Shown: positions 15,346 through 24,660, numbered from the stretch's first letter. The stretch: 64,000 bases of DNA from JAUIET01 sp039111475 (GCA_039111475.1 JBCCIP010000004.1:1-64000), one strand, 5' to 3'. Made by a program: numbers and translations. The notes: generated from the sequence alone by a model not told the origin.

Positions 15346-16323
15346 GTGCCACCATCGGCCACGTCAGACTCCGCGCCAAAGCCAATGCATATTGGTTTTC
15401 TTATGGTGGCGGAATACACGATGATTACCCTGGCAAACGCGATTGCCGTGCTAAGGGCAGCCAATCGGGAAAGTGGCCAAGAACTGTTTCGCTGGTCTGT
15501 GCTCACTCTCGACGGAAACGCGGTTTTCTCCAGTGATTTTCTTGAGCTAAAGCCAGACGGCGGTTTGGAGCTGGTAGCCAATCTGGATTGCCTTATGGTT
15601 TGTGGTGGTGAGCGTATTGAGCGCCATTGCGATGAGCCTCTGCTAGAAGCCCTACGAGTGGTTGCCAAGCGCCAGATTCCTTTGGGTGGGCTTTGCACCG
15701 GTTCTTTTGTGTTGGCTTCGGCGGGTTTGCTAGAAGGGTACAGATGCACTGTGCATTGGGAAAACATCGTTGGCATGCAGGAGAAGTTTCCCGATTTGCA
15801 GGTAACCTCCAGATTGTTTGTGATCGACCGCGACCGCTACAGCTGCTCAGGTGGCGTAAGTTCCATGGACTTGATGTTGAACATCATTTCTTCCATGCAC
15901 GGTAACAAGCTGGTGCAGAAGGTGAGTGAATTGCTGATGTACGAGCGAGTTCGAACCGAGCGTGATGCCCAGCGTGTTCCACTGCAGCATTTGATTGGCG
16001 CCAGCCAGCCCAAGTTGATCGATGCAGTGGCTTTGATGGAAGCGAATATCGAAGAGCCGTTGAGCCTGGATGAAGTAGCCGAATACGTCAGTATCTCTCG
16101 CCGCCAACTTGAGCGCTTATTCCACAAATACCTGCATTGTGCACCCTCCCGATACTACCTGGAGTTACGCCTTCACCGAGCCAGGTTGTTGCTGCTTCAA
16201 ACGGGGATGCCAGTGATCGATGTGGCCATCAGCTGTGGCTTCTCAACCGCCCCGCATTTCAGCAAATGCTATAGCGAGCTGTATGGAAAACCGCCTCGGG
16301 ACGAGCGCAGAGCCGCTTCCTGA
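15346..16323 (+). CDS. GlxA/GbdR-type AraC-family transcriptional regulator
   Basis: The 325-residue regulator has an N-terminal DJ-1/PfpI-like sensor domain (about 12-195) and a C-terminal AraC-type double helix-turn-helix (about 220-320, with SRRQLERLFHKYL and STAPHFSKCYSELYGKPPR). C117 sits at the nucleophile elbow GLCTGSF, but regulators of this group are not enzymes. GbdR of Pseudomonas, in the same family, senses glycine betaine and dimethylglycine and activates catabolic genes. This one lies directly upstream of soxBDAG and probably senses a methylated glycine. The GTG start has a strong GAGGAG ribosome binding sequence at 6-nt spacing. Confidence 0.88.
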   Translation: MPPSATSDSAPKPMHIGFLMVAEYTMITLANAIAVLRAANRESGQELFRWSVLTLDGNAVFSSDFLELKPDGGLELVANLDCLMVCGGERIERHCDEPLLEALRVVAKRQIPLGGLCTGSFVLASAGLLEGYRCTVHWENIVGMQEKFPDLQVTSRLFVIDRDRYSCSGGVSSMDLMLNIISSMHGNKLVQKVSELLMYERVRTERDAQRVPLQHLIGASQPKLIDAVALMEANIEEPLSLDEVAEYVSISRRQLERLFHKYLHCAPSRYYLELRLHRARLLLLQTGMPVIDVAISCGFSTAPHFSKCYSELYGKPPRDERRAAS

Positions 16324-16363
16324 GGCCGCAGGCGGTTATGCCGCTGTGCCATAACAGTTGGTC

Positions 16364-16382
16364 GTGTCAGCGGGATTGACAC
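16364..16382. promoter_or_regulatory. Candidate operator, GTGTCA-N7-TGACAC
   Basis: A perfect 6-bp inverted repeat with a 7-nt spacer lies in the 127-bp gap between the regulator gene and soxB. Weaker outer symmetry (ATAAC at 16351, GTTAT at 16387) extends it. The position fits a binding site for the upstream GbdR-like regulator or another dimer controlling the sarcosine oxidase operon. I have not found a second copy elsewhere in the window. Confidence 0.4.
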
Positions 16383-16450
16383 CTCGGTTATACCAGTACA
16401 ATTGCGCGGTTGCGCCAACGCATTATACAGAGGCTCACTAGTACTTTAGT

Positions 16451-17701
16451 ATGGACAAATACTCCGCCTTTGGGCTGGCAAAGCACGCCGCCAAACACCA
16501 CGAAAACTGGCAACAAGCCTGGCGTTCGCCCAGCCCAAAACAGCACTACGATGTGATTGTTGTGGGTGGTGGCGGACATGGCCTTGCAACAGCGTACTAC
16601 CTCGCCAAAGAGCACGGCATCAGGAATGTCGCCGTGCTTGAAAAAGGCTATCTGGGTGGTGGTAACACAGGTCGCAACACCACCATTATTCGCTCTAATT
16701 ATCTGTGGGACGAAGCCGCGCATTTGTACAATTTGGCCTTGAATCTGTGGGAAGGCCTGAGCCAGGAGCTCAATTTCAACGTCATGTTCAGCCAGCGTGG
16801 AGTGCTGAACCTGGGGCATAGCTTGCAGGACATGCGCGATATCCAGCGCCGGGTAAATGCCAATCGTCTGAACGGCGTGGATGGCGTGGTGCTCAATACT
16901 GAAGAAGTAAACGCCAAAGTGCCCTTACTGGATTGTTCCGCTTCGGCACGTTATCCGATTCTGGGGGCGTCCTGGCAACCTCGCGGTGGCACTGCGCGGC
17001 ATGACGCCGTGGCTTGGGGCTACGCTCGCGCAGCGGATGCCTTAGGCGTTGATCTGATTCAACAAACCGAAGTGACTGGCATTCGCAGAGCGTCTGGCAA
17101 AGTGAAAGGCGTTGAAACCAAAGAAGGCTTTATTGGCGCAGATAAAGTTGCCTGTGTTGTGGCGGGTAACTCGAGCGTATTAGCCGCTATGGCTGGGTTG
17201 CGGTTGCCTCTGGAGTCTCATCCCTTGCAAGCGTTGGTGTCAGAGCCGTTGAAACCCTGCCTCGATACGGTGGTGATGTCTAACGCTGTGCATGGTTATA
17301 TCAGTCAATCTGATAAAGGCGACCTTGTGATTGGCGCAGGCATCGATCGGTATAACGGTTATGGTCAACGAGGGTCTTTCAACGTAGTTGAACATACCTT
17401 GCAGGCTATCTGTGAATTGTTCCCGTCCTTCAGCCGAGTGCGTATGAATAGGCAATGGGGAGGAATTGTTGACACCTGTCCCGATGCCTGCCCGATCATC
17501 AGTAAAACCCACATAGAAGGTTTGTATTTCAATTGTGGCTGGGGAACTGGGGGTTTTAAAGCCACACCTGGGTCCGGCTTTGTGTTTGCTGATACTGTAG
17601 CAAAAGACGAACCACACCCGATAGCTGCTCCTTTCACCATCGATCGTTTCCATAGCGGGGCATTAATCGACGAACATGGCGCCGCCGGCGTTGCCCACTG
17701 A
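16451..17701 (+). CDS. soxB: Sarcosine oxidase, beta subunit
   Basis: This is the catalytic flavoprotein subunit of heterotetrameric sarcosine oxidase, which oxidatively demethylates sarcosine to glycine. The 416-residue chain opens MDKYSAFGLAKHA like other SoxB proteins. It has an FAD-binding Rossmann motif (DVIVVGGGGHGLATAYYLA, about residues 35-53), then GGGNTGRNTTIIRSNYL and a C-terminal NCGWGTGGFKATPGSG flavin segment. It is first in soxBDAG. A long inverted repeat starts exactly at its stop codon. Family assignment is very secure; dimethylglycine as an extra substrate cannot be excluded. Confidence 0.95.
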   Translation: MDKYSAFGLAKHAAKHHENWQQAWRSPSPKQHYDVIVVGGGGHGLATAYYLAKEHGIRNVAVLEKGYLGGGNTGRNTTIIRSNYLWDEAAHLYNLALNLWEGLSQELNFNVMFSQRGVLNLGHSLQDMRDIQRRVNANRLNGVDGVVLNTEEVNAKVPLLDCSASARYPILGASWQPRGGTARHDAVAWGYARAADALGVDLIQQTEVTGIRRASGKVKGVETKEGFIGADKVACVVAGNSSVLAAMAGLRLPLESHPLQALVSEPLKPCLDTVVMSNAVHGYISQSDKGDLVIGAGIDRYNGYGQRGSFNVVEHTLQAICELFPSFSRVRMNRQWGGIVDTCPDACPIISKTHIEGLYFNCGWGTGGFKATPGSGFVFADTVAKDEPHPIAAPFTIDRFHSGALIDEHGAAGVAH

Positions 17702-17821
17702 AGACGCTTCTGGTCGCAGATTACTTCGTTATTTTCTGATTCAAAATGCTCATTTATCGTCAAATAAACGCCGCTTTTTCATCAGAAAATGCCTTGTACT
17801 CGACCACCAGAAGCGCCTTCA
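17699..17821 (+). repeat. CTTCGTTATT-type hairpin element, copy 1 (between soxB and soxD)
   Basis: Outer arms 17699-17716 and 17801-17821 form an imperfect inverted repeat. A second perfect 10-bp pair (ATTTTCTGAT 17731-17740 with ATCAGAAAAT 17781-17790) lies inside. The interior contains CTTCGTTATT and a small TTTAT/ATAAA stem. It fills the gap between soxB and soxD, so it would be a large intercistronic hairpin in the mRNA and could reduce or stabilise downstream expression. The element at 21755 shares CTTCGTTATT. Similar short hairpins are, to my memory, scattered in other marine gammaproteobacteria; this is unchecked. Confidence 0.7.
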
Positions 17822-17842
17822 GCGTTCCAAGAGAGAATTGAG

Positions 17843-18145
17843 ATGTTATTGATTCATTGCCCCTACTGCGAAGAAACTCGTGACGAAGACGAATTCAGCT
17901 ATGAAGGTGAGGCGCATATTGTGCGGCCAACGGCACCTGAAAGCTTGAGCGATGCCGAGTGGGGTGATTATCTGTTTTTTCGCAAGAACCCACGTGGGCT
18001 TCACCATGAAATGTGGCAGCATACAGCTGGTTGTAGAAAGTACTTCAATGTGTCGCGCGATACTGTGAGTTATGAAATTGTAGAAACATATCGCATCGGT
18101 GAGCAAGCTACGGGCCGTCAAGCGCCCGCAGAGAGTGCGTGCTAA
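17843..18145 (+). CDS. soxD: Sarcosine oxidase, delta subunit
   Basis: This small zinc-binding subunit of heterotetrameric sarcosine oxidase has 100 residues. The zinc ligands expected from known structures are visible: C6 and C9 (CPYC), H60 and C64 (WQHTAGCRKYFN). The ATG at 17843 follows a GAGAG ribosome binding sequence and gives the conserved MLLIHCPYC start. The longer frame from 17789 begins inside the upstream repeat and is rejected. Its TAA overlaps the soxA ATG by one base (TAATG). Confidence 0.95.
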   Translation: MLLIHCPYCEETRDEDEFSYEGEAHIVRPTAPESLSDAEWGDYLFFRKNPRGLHHEMWQHTAGCRKYFNVSRDTVSYEIVETYRIGEQATGRQAPAESAC

Positions 18146-21100
18146 TGCAAATAAATCGTTTGGCAACCGGTGGTCGAATAGATCGCAGTAAACCTATTTA
18201 TTTCAGCTTTGATGGTCGGGCAATGCTGGGCTATCAAGGCGACACACTAGCGTCAGCGTTGCTAGCTAATGGCGTATCGATAGTGGGTCGCAGTTTTAAG
18301 TACGGCCGACCGCGTGGCATTGTCGCAGCGGGTGCAGAGGAACCCAATGCGATTGTGCAGCTGGGTCATGGCGCCAGCTCTGTGCCCAACTTGCGAGCCA
18401 CTCAGGTTGAGATATATGACGGGCTTGAAGCGCACAGCGTGGGTGGCTGGCCAAGTGTGAACAATGATCTGATGGCTGTAACGGATTGGTTCGCTCGTTT
18501 TATGCCGCCTGGCTTTTACTACAAAACATTTATGTGGCCCAAGCGTTTGTGGATGAGCTATGAGCACATTATTCGCAAAGCGGCCGGTTTAGGTTGGGCA
18601 CCAGAGGGTAACGATCCCGACGTTTATGACAAGATGAACCAGCATTGCGATGTGTTGGTAGTTGGCGCAGGACCGGCGGGTTTGCTAGCGGCGTTAACGG
18701 CGTCGCGTGCTGGCGCGCGGGTGATACTAGCTGATGAGCAAGCTGAGATGGGCGGTGGTTTGCTTTCCACATCTACTGCGCTGAATACTGCACCGGCATC
18801 AGAATGGCTTGAACAGGCGCTCGCTGAACTACGTACCAACACGCTGGTAACGTTGCTTCCTAGAAGCACGGTATTCGGTTATTACGATCATAATTTCCTG
18901 GCAGTACTTGAACGACGCTCAGATCATCTCAGCTTAAGCAACAAAGACAGCGCCAGGCAAAGACTGCACAGAGTAAGGGCTCGCCAGGTTGTGCTGGCAA
19001 CCGGTGCAATCGAAAGACCAATTGTTTTTGGCAATAATGATGTGCCAGGAGTAATGTTGTCTTCTGCGCTTGCCGCCTATGTAAATCGCTATGGCGTTGT
19101 ACCTGGAAAACGGCTGGTGTTGTTTACCAGCAATGATGGTGCGTACAAAACGGCCATTGATTGGCACAAAGCGGGTCGGCAAGTGATTTGCGTTGTTGAT
19201 AGTCGTGTCGGTGTCTCAGGTGATGCGGTAGCGGCTGCTGAGTCATTAGGCATACAGGTTGTGAAAGGCCATGCGGTAACTGAAGTGTTAGGCACGCGAC
19301 GAGTAAAAGCGGTAAGTATCGCGCCAATCAATTCAGATGCTACCGAGGTTACGGGTGCTGCAAAAAAGATTCGCTGCGACATCGTGGCGAGTTCCGGTGG
19401 TTGGAGCCCGGTTGTTCACTTGAGCTCACATACCGGCGCAAAACCCGTTTGGAAGGAAGACGTGGTTGGATTTGTACCCGGTGAATCGGATGCGGCCTAT
19501 TTCTCAGCGGGCTCCTGTAAGGGCGTGTTCGATTTACAAGCGTGCCTGCAAGACGGCGTACAAGCGGGCCTGTTAGCTGCGAAGGCGGCCGGTCTGTCAG
19601 CGGATAGTGTTGAGCTACCAGCCTGCCCAGAACTGGAAGAACCAGTCGTCCAGGCTCAACAAGCCTTGTTTTTGGCACCCCACAAAAAGCCGATCAGTAG
19701 AGCACCCAAGCAATTTGTTGACTATCAACTGGACGTGACCGCCGCGGCCATCGAGCTCGCCGCGCGTGAAGGTTATCGTTCGGTAGAACACACCAAGCGC
19801 TATACGGCTATGGGCTTTGGTACTGATCAGGGCAAGCTGGGCAACATTAACGGCATGGCGATTCTTGCCAATACGCTTGGGCAGAGCATTGCAGAGACAG
19901 GCACGACGGTCTTTCGGCCTTCTTATACGCCGACTACCTATGGCGCGATTGCTGGGCGAGATGTTGGGGAGTTGTTGGATCCTGTGCGTTGCACGGCAGC
20001 CCACCGTTGGCATGAGGCGCACGGCGCCGAATGGGAAAATGTAGGGCAGTGGAAGCGACCCTGGTACTTTCCCCAAGCGGGCGAGACAATGCATGACGCG
20101 GTCAATCGCGAGTGCCTGGCGGTTCGCAACAGCGTTGGCATACTGGACGCTTCTACGCTAGGCAAGATCGATATTCAAGGGCCAGACGCTGCTGAATTCA
20201 TCACCCGCATATACACCAATTCGTATTTGAAGTTGGCGCCTGGTAAGTGCCGCTACGGCGTGATGCTTCACGAAGACGGTATGATCTTTGATGATGGCGT
20301 TACCGCGTGCCTCGGCGAAAACCACTACCTGATGTTTACCACCACCGGTGGGGCGGCGGGTGTTTTGTCTTGGCTGGAGCTATGGCAACAAACTGAGTGG
20401 CCAGAGTTAGAGGTGTATTTCACATCAGTGACCGACCATTGGTCTACAGCCACTGTGACTGGCCCTAATGCTCGAAAAGTCGTAGAGAAATTGTGCGACG
20501 ACATTGATTTCTCCAGAGACGCATTTGCGTTTATGGATTGGCGCGATGGAACGGTAGCCGGCCTGAAAGCTCGTGTGTTTCGAATCAGTTTTACCGGCGA
20601 GTTGTCGTATGAGGTGAACGTGCCAGCCCATTATGGTCACTATATGTGGGAACAGCTAGTTGAGGCCGGTGAAGAGTTTGGCATCACGCCCTACGGCACA
20701 GAAACCATGCACGTACTGCGCGCTGAGAAAGGCTTCATCATTGTTGGTCAGGATACAGACGGCTCAATGACGCCACAAGACATGAATATGGACTGGATTG
20801 TTGGTAAGAACAAAAGCTTCAGTTTCCTGGGCAAGCGTTCACTTGATCGAAGCGATACCGTGCGCGCTGATCGTAAACAGCTGGTTGGATTGAAGACCCA
20901 ATACCCAAAAACAGTACTGCAAGAAGGCGCGCAACTTGTTAATGACCCGACTGAGCCAATACCAATGGCGATGCAAGGCCATGTTACTTCCAGCTATTAC
21001 AGTGCAGTACTTGGACACTCGATTGCTCTTGCGGTTATAAAAGGCGGCTTGAGTCGCCTTGGTGACACTGTGTATAGCCCGCAGGCCAATGGTGAGATGA

Positions 21101-21162
21101 TCAAAGCCGAGATTGTCAGCTCGGTGTTCTACGATCTGAAAGGAGATCGGCACAATGATTGA
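18145..21162 (+). CDS. soxA: Sarcosine oxidase, alpha subunit
   Basis: This 1005-residue subunit carries NAD+ and the folate site. It has an N-terminal 2Fe-2S-like fold without the cysteine set (about 10-100), a pyridine nucleotide/FAD-type Rossmann domain (DVLVVGAGPAGLLAALTA, about 170-190), the CGVC-less linker typical of the family, and a C-terminal GcvT-like aminomethyl/folate domain (about 610-1000, with GELSYEVNVPAHYG). It captures the sarcosine methyl group as methylene-THF, which fhs and sdaA downstream and upstream can use. ATG 18145 overlaps the soxD stop and is preferred to GTG 18139. Confidence 0.95.
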   Translation: MQINRLATGGRIDRSKPIYFSFDGRAMLGYQGDTLASALLANGVSIVGRSFKYGRPRGIVAAGAEEPNAIVQLGHGASSVPNLRATQVEIYDGLEAHSVGGWPSVNNDLMAVTDWFARFMPPGFYYKTFMWPKRLWMSYEHIIRKAAGLGWAPEGNDPDVYDKMNQHCDVLVVGAGPAGLLAALTASRAGARVILADEQAEMGGGLLSTSTALNTAPASEWLEQALAELRTNTLVTLLPRSTVFGYYDHNFLAVLERRSDHLSLSNKDSARQRLHRVRARQVVLATGAIERPIVFGNNDVPGVMLSSALAAYVNRYGVVPGKRLVLFTSNDGAYKTAIDWHKAGRQVICVVDSRVGVSGDAVAAAESLGIQVVKGHAVTEVLGTRRVKAVSIAPINSDATEVTGAAKKIRCDIVASSGGWSPVVHLSSHTGAKPVWKEDVVGFVPGESDAAYFSAGSCKGVFDLQACLQDGVQAGLLAAKAAGLSADSVELPACPELEEPVVQAQQALFLAPHKKPISRAPKQFVDYQLDVTAAAIELAAREGYRSVEHTKRYTAMGFGTDQGKLGNINGMAILANTLGQSIAETGTTVFRPSYTPTTYGAIAGRDVGELLDPVRCTAAHRWHEAHGAEWENVGQWKRPWYFPQAGETMHDAVNRECLAVRNSVGILDASTLGKIDIQGPDAAEFITRIYTNSYLKLAPGKCRYGVMLHEDGMIFDDGVTACLGENHYLMFTTTGGAAGVLSWLELWQQTEWPELEVYFTSVTDHWSTATVTGPNARKVVEKLCDDIDFSRDAFAFMDWRDGTVAGLKARVFRISFTGELSYEVNVPAHYGHYMWEQLVEAGEEFGITPYGTETMHVLRAEKGFIIVGQDTDGSMTPQDMNMDWIVGKNKSFSFLGKRSLDRSDTVRADRKQLVGLKTQYPKTVLQEGAQLVNDPTEPIPMAMQGHVTSSYYSAVLGHSIALAVIKGGLSRLGDTVYSPQANGEMIKAEIVSSVFYDLKGDRHND

Positions 21163-21757
21163 GCCACGCAGTGAATTGCCCTTGCATCATTATCTAACGG
21201 CAGGATCAGTAGTCAGCGAAGGCACTATCGGAGTGTCGTTGCTTGAGCAAGCGAGAAAAGGCCACCTGGTGTTACGCGGCAAGCCAAGCAATCCCGATTT
21301 TTCCAGTGCATGCGAGGCTGTGCTGGGACTGAGTCTGCCCACAAAAGTAAGAGATACGGCCAGGTCTGATATCGCGCAATGTTACTGTCTGGGACCTGAG
21401 GAATGGTTACTATTGCTTGATGCAGGCGAAGAATGGGGTATTGAGCTCAGGCTGCGGGATGCATTCAGTGGTCACTTCTCTATTGTGGATGTCAGTGGCG
21501 GTCAAACCGTGCTCAGCCTTTCCGGCAGTGATGTTGGTTGCGTACTCAAAAAGAGCTGCAGCTACGATTTATCGCCACAAAATTTTGCCGTGGGAAACTG
21601 CGTTCAAACAACGTTTGCGAAAGCGACTGCGCTTGTTATCAAGCGTTCAGAAACACACTTCGACCTGGTTATTCGGCGCAGTTTTTCGGATTACATCTAT
21701 GCATGGATTGCGGATGCCTCAGCAGAGTATGGGTTTCACGCCAGCTCGGAAACTTAG
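21155..21757 (+). CDS. soxG: Sarcosine oxidase, gamma subunit
   Basis: The 200-residue gamma subunit overlaps soxA by 8 nt (ATGATTGA). It shows the weakly conserved SoxG pattern: short opening strand, LGLSLPTKVRDTA, CLGPEEWLLLLDAG and a VDVSGGQTVLSLSG segment, related to GcvT C-terminal folds. It helps shape the folate channel of the complex. A long imperfect inverted repeat begins at its stop codon. Confidence 0.92.
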   Translation: MIEPRSELPLHHYLTAGSVVSEGTIGVSLLEQARKGHLVLRGKPSNPDFSSACEAVLGLSLPTKVRDTARSDIAQCYCLGPEEWLLLLDAGEEWGIELRLRDAFSGHFSIVDVSGGQTVLSLSGSDVGCVLKKSCSYDLSPQNFAVGNCVQTTFAKATALVIKRSETHFDLVIRRSFSDYIYAWIADASAEYGFHASSET

Positions 21758-21924
21758 GGAGCCTTTGGACAAGTATTCGCTTGTAAGCCCCGCAGGGCGC
21801 GACCTGAAACGCGCATCTGCTTCGTTATTAACCTCGTCGATGACAACCAGCATCGACCTTCGGCCAACGCCTCTGCAGCTTCAGGTCACGCAGAGGTATT
21901 GCCTACTTATTCAGAGACTCCCTG
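21755..21924 (+). repeat. CTTCGTTATT-type hairpin element, copy 2 (after soxG)
   Basis: Left arm from 21756 and right arm up to 21924 pair imperfectly: AGGGAG-CT-TG-A-AAGTA with its partner, and GACCTGAA (from 21801) with TTCAGGTC. The interior carries CTTCGTTATT as in the element at 17699, and a perfect GTCGATG/CATCGAC hairpin (21836-21857). It follows the sox operon and would act as an mRNA 3' or intercistronic structure before fhs. Confidence 0.6.
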
Positions 21925-21945
21925 ACATTAACCTTGGAGTAAATA

Positions 21946-21962
21946 ACCGCTATTCTAGCGGT
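21946..21962. terminator. Short hairpin between soxG and fhs
   Basis: ACCGCTA-TTC-TAGCGGT is a perfect 7-bp stem with a 3-nt loop and no T-run after it. It may help end sox transcription; as an intrinsic terminator it is weak. The bases from here to 22078 otherwise hold only the fhs leader with AGGA at 22067-22070. Confidence 0.3.
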
Positions 21963-22078
21963 CGCAAAGAGAACACTAACTGACGGTCCTGACGCCCTGA
22001 AAAGCGTAAGACTCCCTTAATCTACGCGCCACACAGCGTGGCTTTGACACGTTCTGAACCCATAACAGGAACAAAGTG

Positions 22079-23761
22079 ATGAGCAAGAAAGTACCCAGTG
22101 ATATTGAGATTGCACAAGCAGCAGATGCACTGCCAATTGGTGATATTGCGGCAAAGCTGGATATACCCAGTGACGCTCTGAGTCCATACGGTCGTACAAA
22201 AGCCAAGATCGATCTACATCACATCAACAGTTTACAGGACAAACCCGATGGTAAGCTGATTCTTGTTACGGCGATCACGCCAACACCTGCCGGTGAAGGC
22301 AAGACCACAACATCGGTTGGTCTGACTGATGGCTTGAACAAGATTGGCAAGAAAGCACTGGTGTGTTTGCGTGAGCCAAGCCTTGGCCCTTGTTTTGGCA
22401 TGAAAGGTGGTGCAGCTGGCGGTGGCTACGCCCAGGTTATTCCGATGGAAGACATCAACCTGCATTTCACCGGCGACTTCCACGCAATAGGTGCTGCCCA
22501 CAATTTGTTGTCAGCACTGTTGGACAATCACATCCACTGGGGCAACAAGAATGAGCTGGATGCACGCCGTATTGCCTGGAAGCGCGTTGTAGATATGAAC
22601 GACCGTGCCCTGAGGCAGATCACCTGTTCATTGGGTGGCCCTGGAAATGGCTTCCCACGTGAGGACGGCTTTGACATCACTGTTGCATCGGAAATTATGG
22701 CGATTTTCTGTTTGTCCAAAGATCTTGATGATCTTCAAAACCGATTGAGCAAAATCGTTGTGGGTTACACACGCGACCGTAAACCTGTTCACGCTTCAGA
22801 CATAAACGGAACCGGTGCAATGGCCGTGTTGTTGAAAGACGCGCTTGCGCCTAACCTGGTACAAACGCTTGAGCATAACCCGGCCATTATCCACGGCGGC
22901 CCGTTTGCCAATATCGCGCATGGTTGTAACTCGGTTATTGCAACTCGCACGTCGCTGAAGCTGGCTGATTATGTGGTTACCGAAGCCGGCTTTGGTGCGG
23001 ATCTGGGTGCTGAGAAGTTCTTCAACATCAAGTGTCGCAGCGCCGGTCTTAACCCGGATGCTGCAGTGATTGTTGCTACAGTACGTGCATTGAAGATGCA
23101 CGGTGGTGTGGACATGAAGGAGCTGAGTGCAGAGAACGTAGAAGCGCTCGCTGATGGTTGCGACAACCTGGTTCGCCATATTGAAAACGTGAAATCGTTC
23201 GGTGTGCCTGTTGTGGTTGGTATCAACCGCTTTATCACTGACACAGATGCCGAAATTGCCAAGGTCAAAGATGTGTGCGCCGCCAATGGTGTGACCGCTG
23301 TCGAAAGCACACACTGGGAAAATGGAGGCGCAGGTGCGGAAGAGCTGGCGAAAGAAGTAGTTGAGTTGGTAGACAATGGCCATGCAAACTTTGCACCTCT
23401 TTACCCGGACGACATGCCGATCTGGCAGAAAATCAAAACAGTTGCCACACGTTTGTACCGCGCAGATGACATTATTGCCGATCAAAAGGTACGTGATGAA
23501 ATTCAGCGCTTACAAGACAACGGCTATGAAAACTTCCCGGTTTGCATCGCCAAAACCCAATACAGCTTTTCCACTGATCCGCTGTTAAAGGGCGCGCCGA
23601 TAAATCACGTATTACCAATACGCGAAGTACGCTTATCTGCCGGTGCCGGGTTTATCGTTGTTGTTTGCGGCGACATTATGACCATGCCTGGCCTGCCACG
23701 TGAACCTGCTGCCAACCGCATTAATATAAATGCTGAAGGCGAAGTGGCTGGTCTTTTCTAA
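22079..23761 (+). CDS. fhs: Formate-tetrahydrofolate ligase
   Basis: The enzyme interconverts formate + THF + ATP and 10-formyl-THF. At 560 residues it is of usual length, with the P-loop region TPAGEGKTTTSVGL and the family signature GGGYAQVIPMEDINLHFTGDFHAI. In a catabolic C1 setting it probably runs toward formate and ATP, disposing of methyl-derived carbon from the corrinoid and sarcosine branches (inference). The ATG at 22079 has AGGA 8 nt upstream and is preferred to GTG 22076. It converges with panB, with only 37 bp between the stop codons. Confidence 0.96.
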   Translation: MSKKVPSDIEIAQAADALPIGDIAAKLDIPSDALSPYGRTKAKIDLHHINSLQDKPDGKLILVTAITPTPAGEGKTTTSVGLTDGLNKIGKKALVCLREPSLGPCFGMKGGAAGGGYAQVIPMEDINLHFTGDFHAIGAAHNLLSALLDNHIHWGNKNELDARRIAWKRVVDMNDRALRQITCSLGGPGNGFPREDGFDITVASEIMAIFCLSKDLDDLQNRLSKIVVGYTRDRKPVHASDINGTGAMAVLLKDALAPNLVQTLEHNPAIIHGGPFANIAHGCNSVIATRTSLKLADYVVTEAGFGADLGAEKFFNIKCRSAGLNPDAAVIVATVRALKMHGGVDMKELSAENVEALADGCDNLVRHIENVKSFGVPVVVGINRFITDTDAEIAKVKDVCAANGVTAVESTHWENGGAGAEELAKEVVELVDNGHANFAPLYPDDMPIWQKIKTVATRLYRADDIIADQKVRDEIQRLQDNGYENFPVCIAKTQYSFSTDPLLKGAPINHVLPIREVRLSAGAGFIVVVCGDIMTMPGLPREPAANRININAEGEVAGLF

Positions 23762-23791
23762 GGCCCTGCCCCAGTGTCCTGTCCGGTCTGT

Positions 23792-23815
23792 AGCACTGCT
23801 ATTCGTAGCAGTGCT
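23792..23815. terminator. Hairpin between convergent fhs and panB
   Basis: AGCACTGCT-ATTCGT-AGCAGTGCT is a perfect 9-bp stem lying between the two converging genes and overlapping the last panB codons. It has no clear T-run on either side, so it may be a bidirectional transcription or decay barrier rather than a classical terminator. Confidence 0.45.
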
Positions 23816-24614
23816 CAGGTGCCGGGAATGAACCATCTTTAACCGCGGCAACATAGTCGCGCACAGCCGCTTCAATGCCACCCGGGTTTCCTTCCAGAAA
23901 GTTCTTTACAAACTTCGCTGGTTTTCCAGGGTAAAGCCCTAGCAAATCGTGCCAAACCAGTACTTGCGCATCTGTATCCGGGCCAGCACCAATTCCGATG
24001 ACGGGGATTTCCAGCGCTTCACTCACGGCTTTGCCAAGCGATGTGGGTACGCACTCTAATAGAATGACGCTGGCACCGGCCGTCTCAAGTTGTTTTGCCT
24101 CAGCAATGATCTTTTCTGCTTGGCCCGGATCTCTTCCCTGCACGCGGTAGCCACCAAGGTGGTTAACCGATTGTGGAGTAAGTCCCATATGCGCACAAAC
24201 AGGAATGCCATGGCGCGCCAGAAGTTGTGTGCTTTTCCCAAGCCAGGCTGCACCTTCCAGTTTGACCATGTGAGCGCCATCGCGCATGAGTGATGCGGCA
24301 TTTTCTAGTGTGTTCGCTTCATTAAAATAGCTCATAAAAGGCATGTCAGCCATGATCATGCTGCTGGTATTGCCTCGTCGCACGCAACGCACATGATAGG
24401 CAATGTCTTCAACGGTAACGGGCAAGCTTGAATCATGCCCTTGAATAACCATTCCCAATGAATCACCCACCAACATAACCTCAACACCGGCTTTGTTGGC
24501 AGTAACGGACTGGCAATAATCGTACGCCGTCATCATCGCGAACCGTTCACCGTCGCGCTTCATTTGTTGCAGCGTAGTAACGGTTACCTTTTTTTGCTGG
24601 GATTGTGTGGACAT
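23799..24614 (-). CDS. panB: 3-methyl-2-oxobutanoate hydroxymethyltransferase
   Basis: PanB adds a hydroxymethyl group from methylene-THF to 2-oxoisovalerate, the first step of pantothenate synthesis. The 271-residue enzyme has the family motifs MMTAYDYCQS, VGDSLGMVIQGHDSSLPVT, MADMPFMSY, CAHMGLTPQSVNHLGGY and IGIGAGPDTDAQVLVWHD. The start at 24614 has a CGGAG ribosome binding sequence. A longer reading frame to 24920 runs through two repeat elements and is not coding. panC is not adjacent, which is uncommon. Its methylene-THF use may explain its place beside the C1 genes, but it is transcribed oppositely. Confidence 0.95.
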   Translation of the reverse strand: MSTQSQQKKVTVTTLQQMKRDGERFAMMTAYDYCQSVTANKAGVEVMLVGDSLGMVIQGHDSSLPVTVEDIAYHVRCVRRGNTSSMIMADMPFMSYFNEANTLENAASLMRDGAHMVKLEGAAWLGKSTQLLARHGIPVCAHMGLTPQSVNHLGGYRVQGRDPGQAEKIIAEAKQLETAGASVILLECVPTSLGKAVSEALEIPVIGIGAGPDTDAQVLVWHDLLGLYPGKPAKFVKNFLEGNPGGIEAAVRDYVAAVKDGSFPAPEHCYE

Positions 24615-24660
24615 TGTATTACTCCGATTTGTTGGAGGCCCCTTTTTGGAGCTTCGATCC

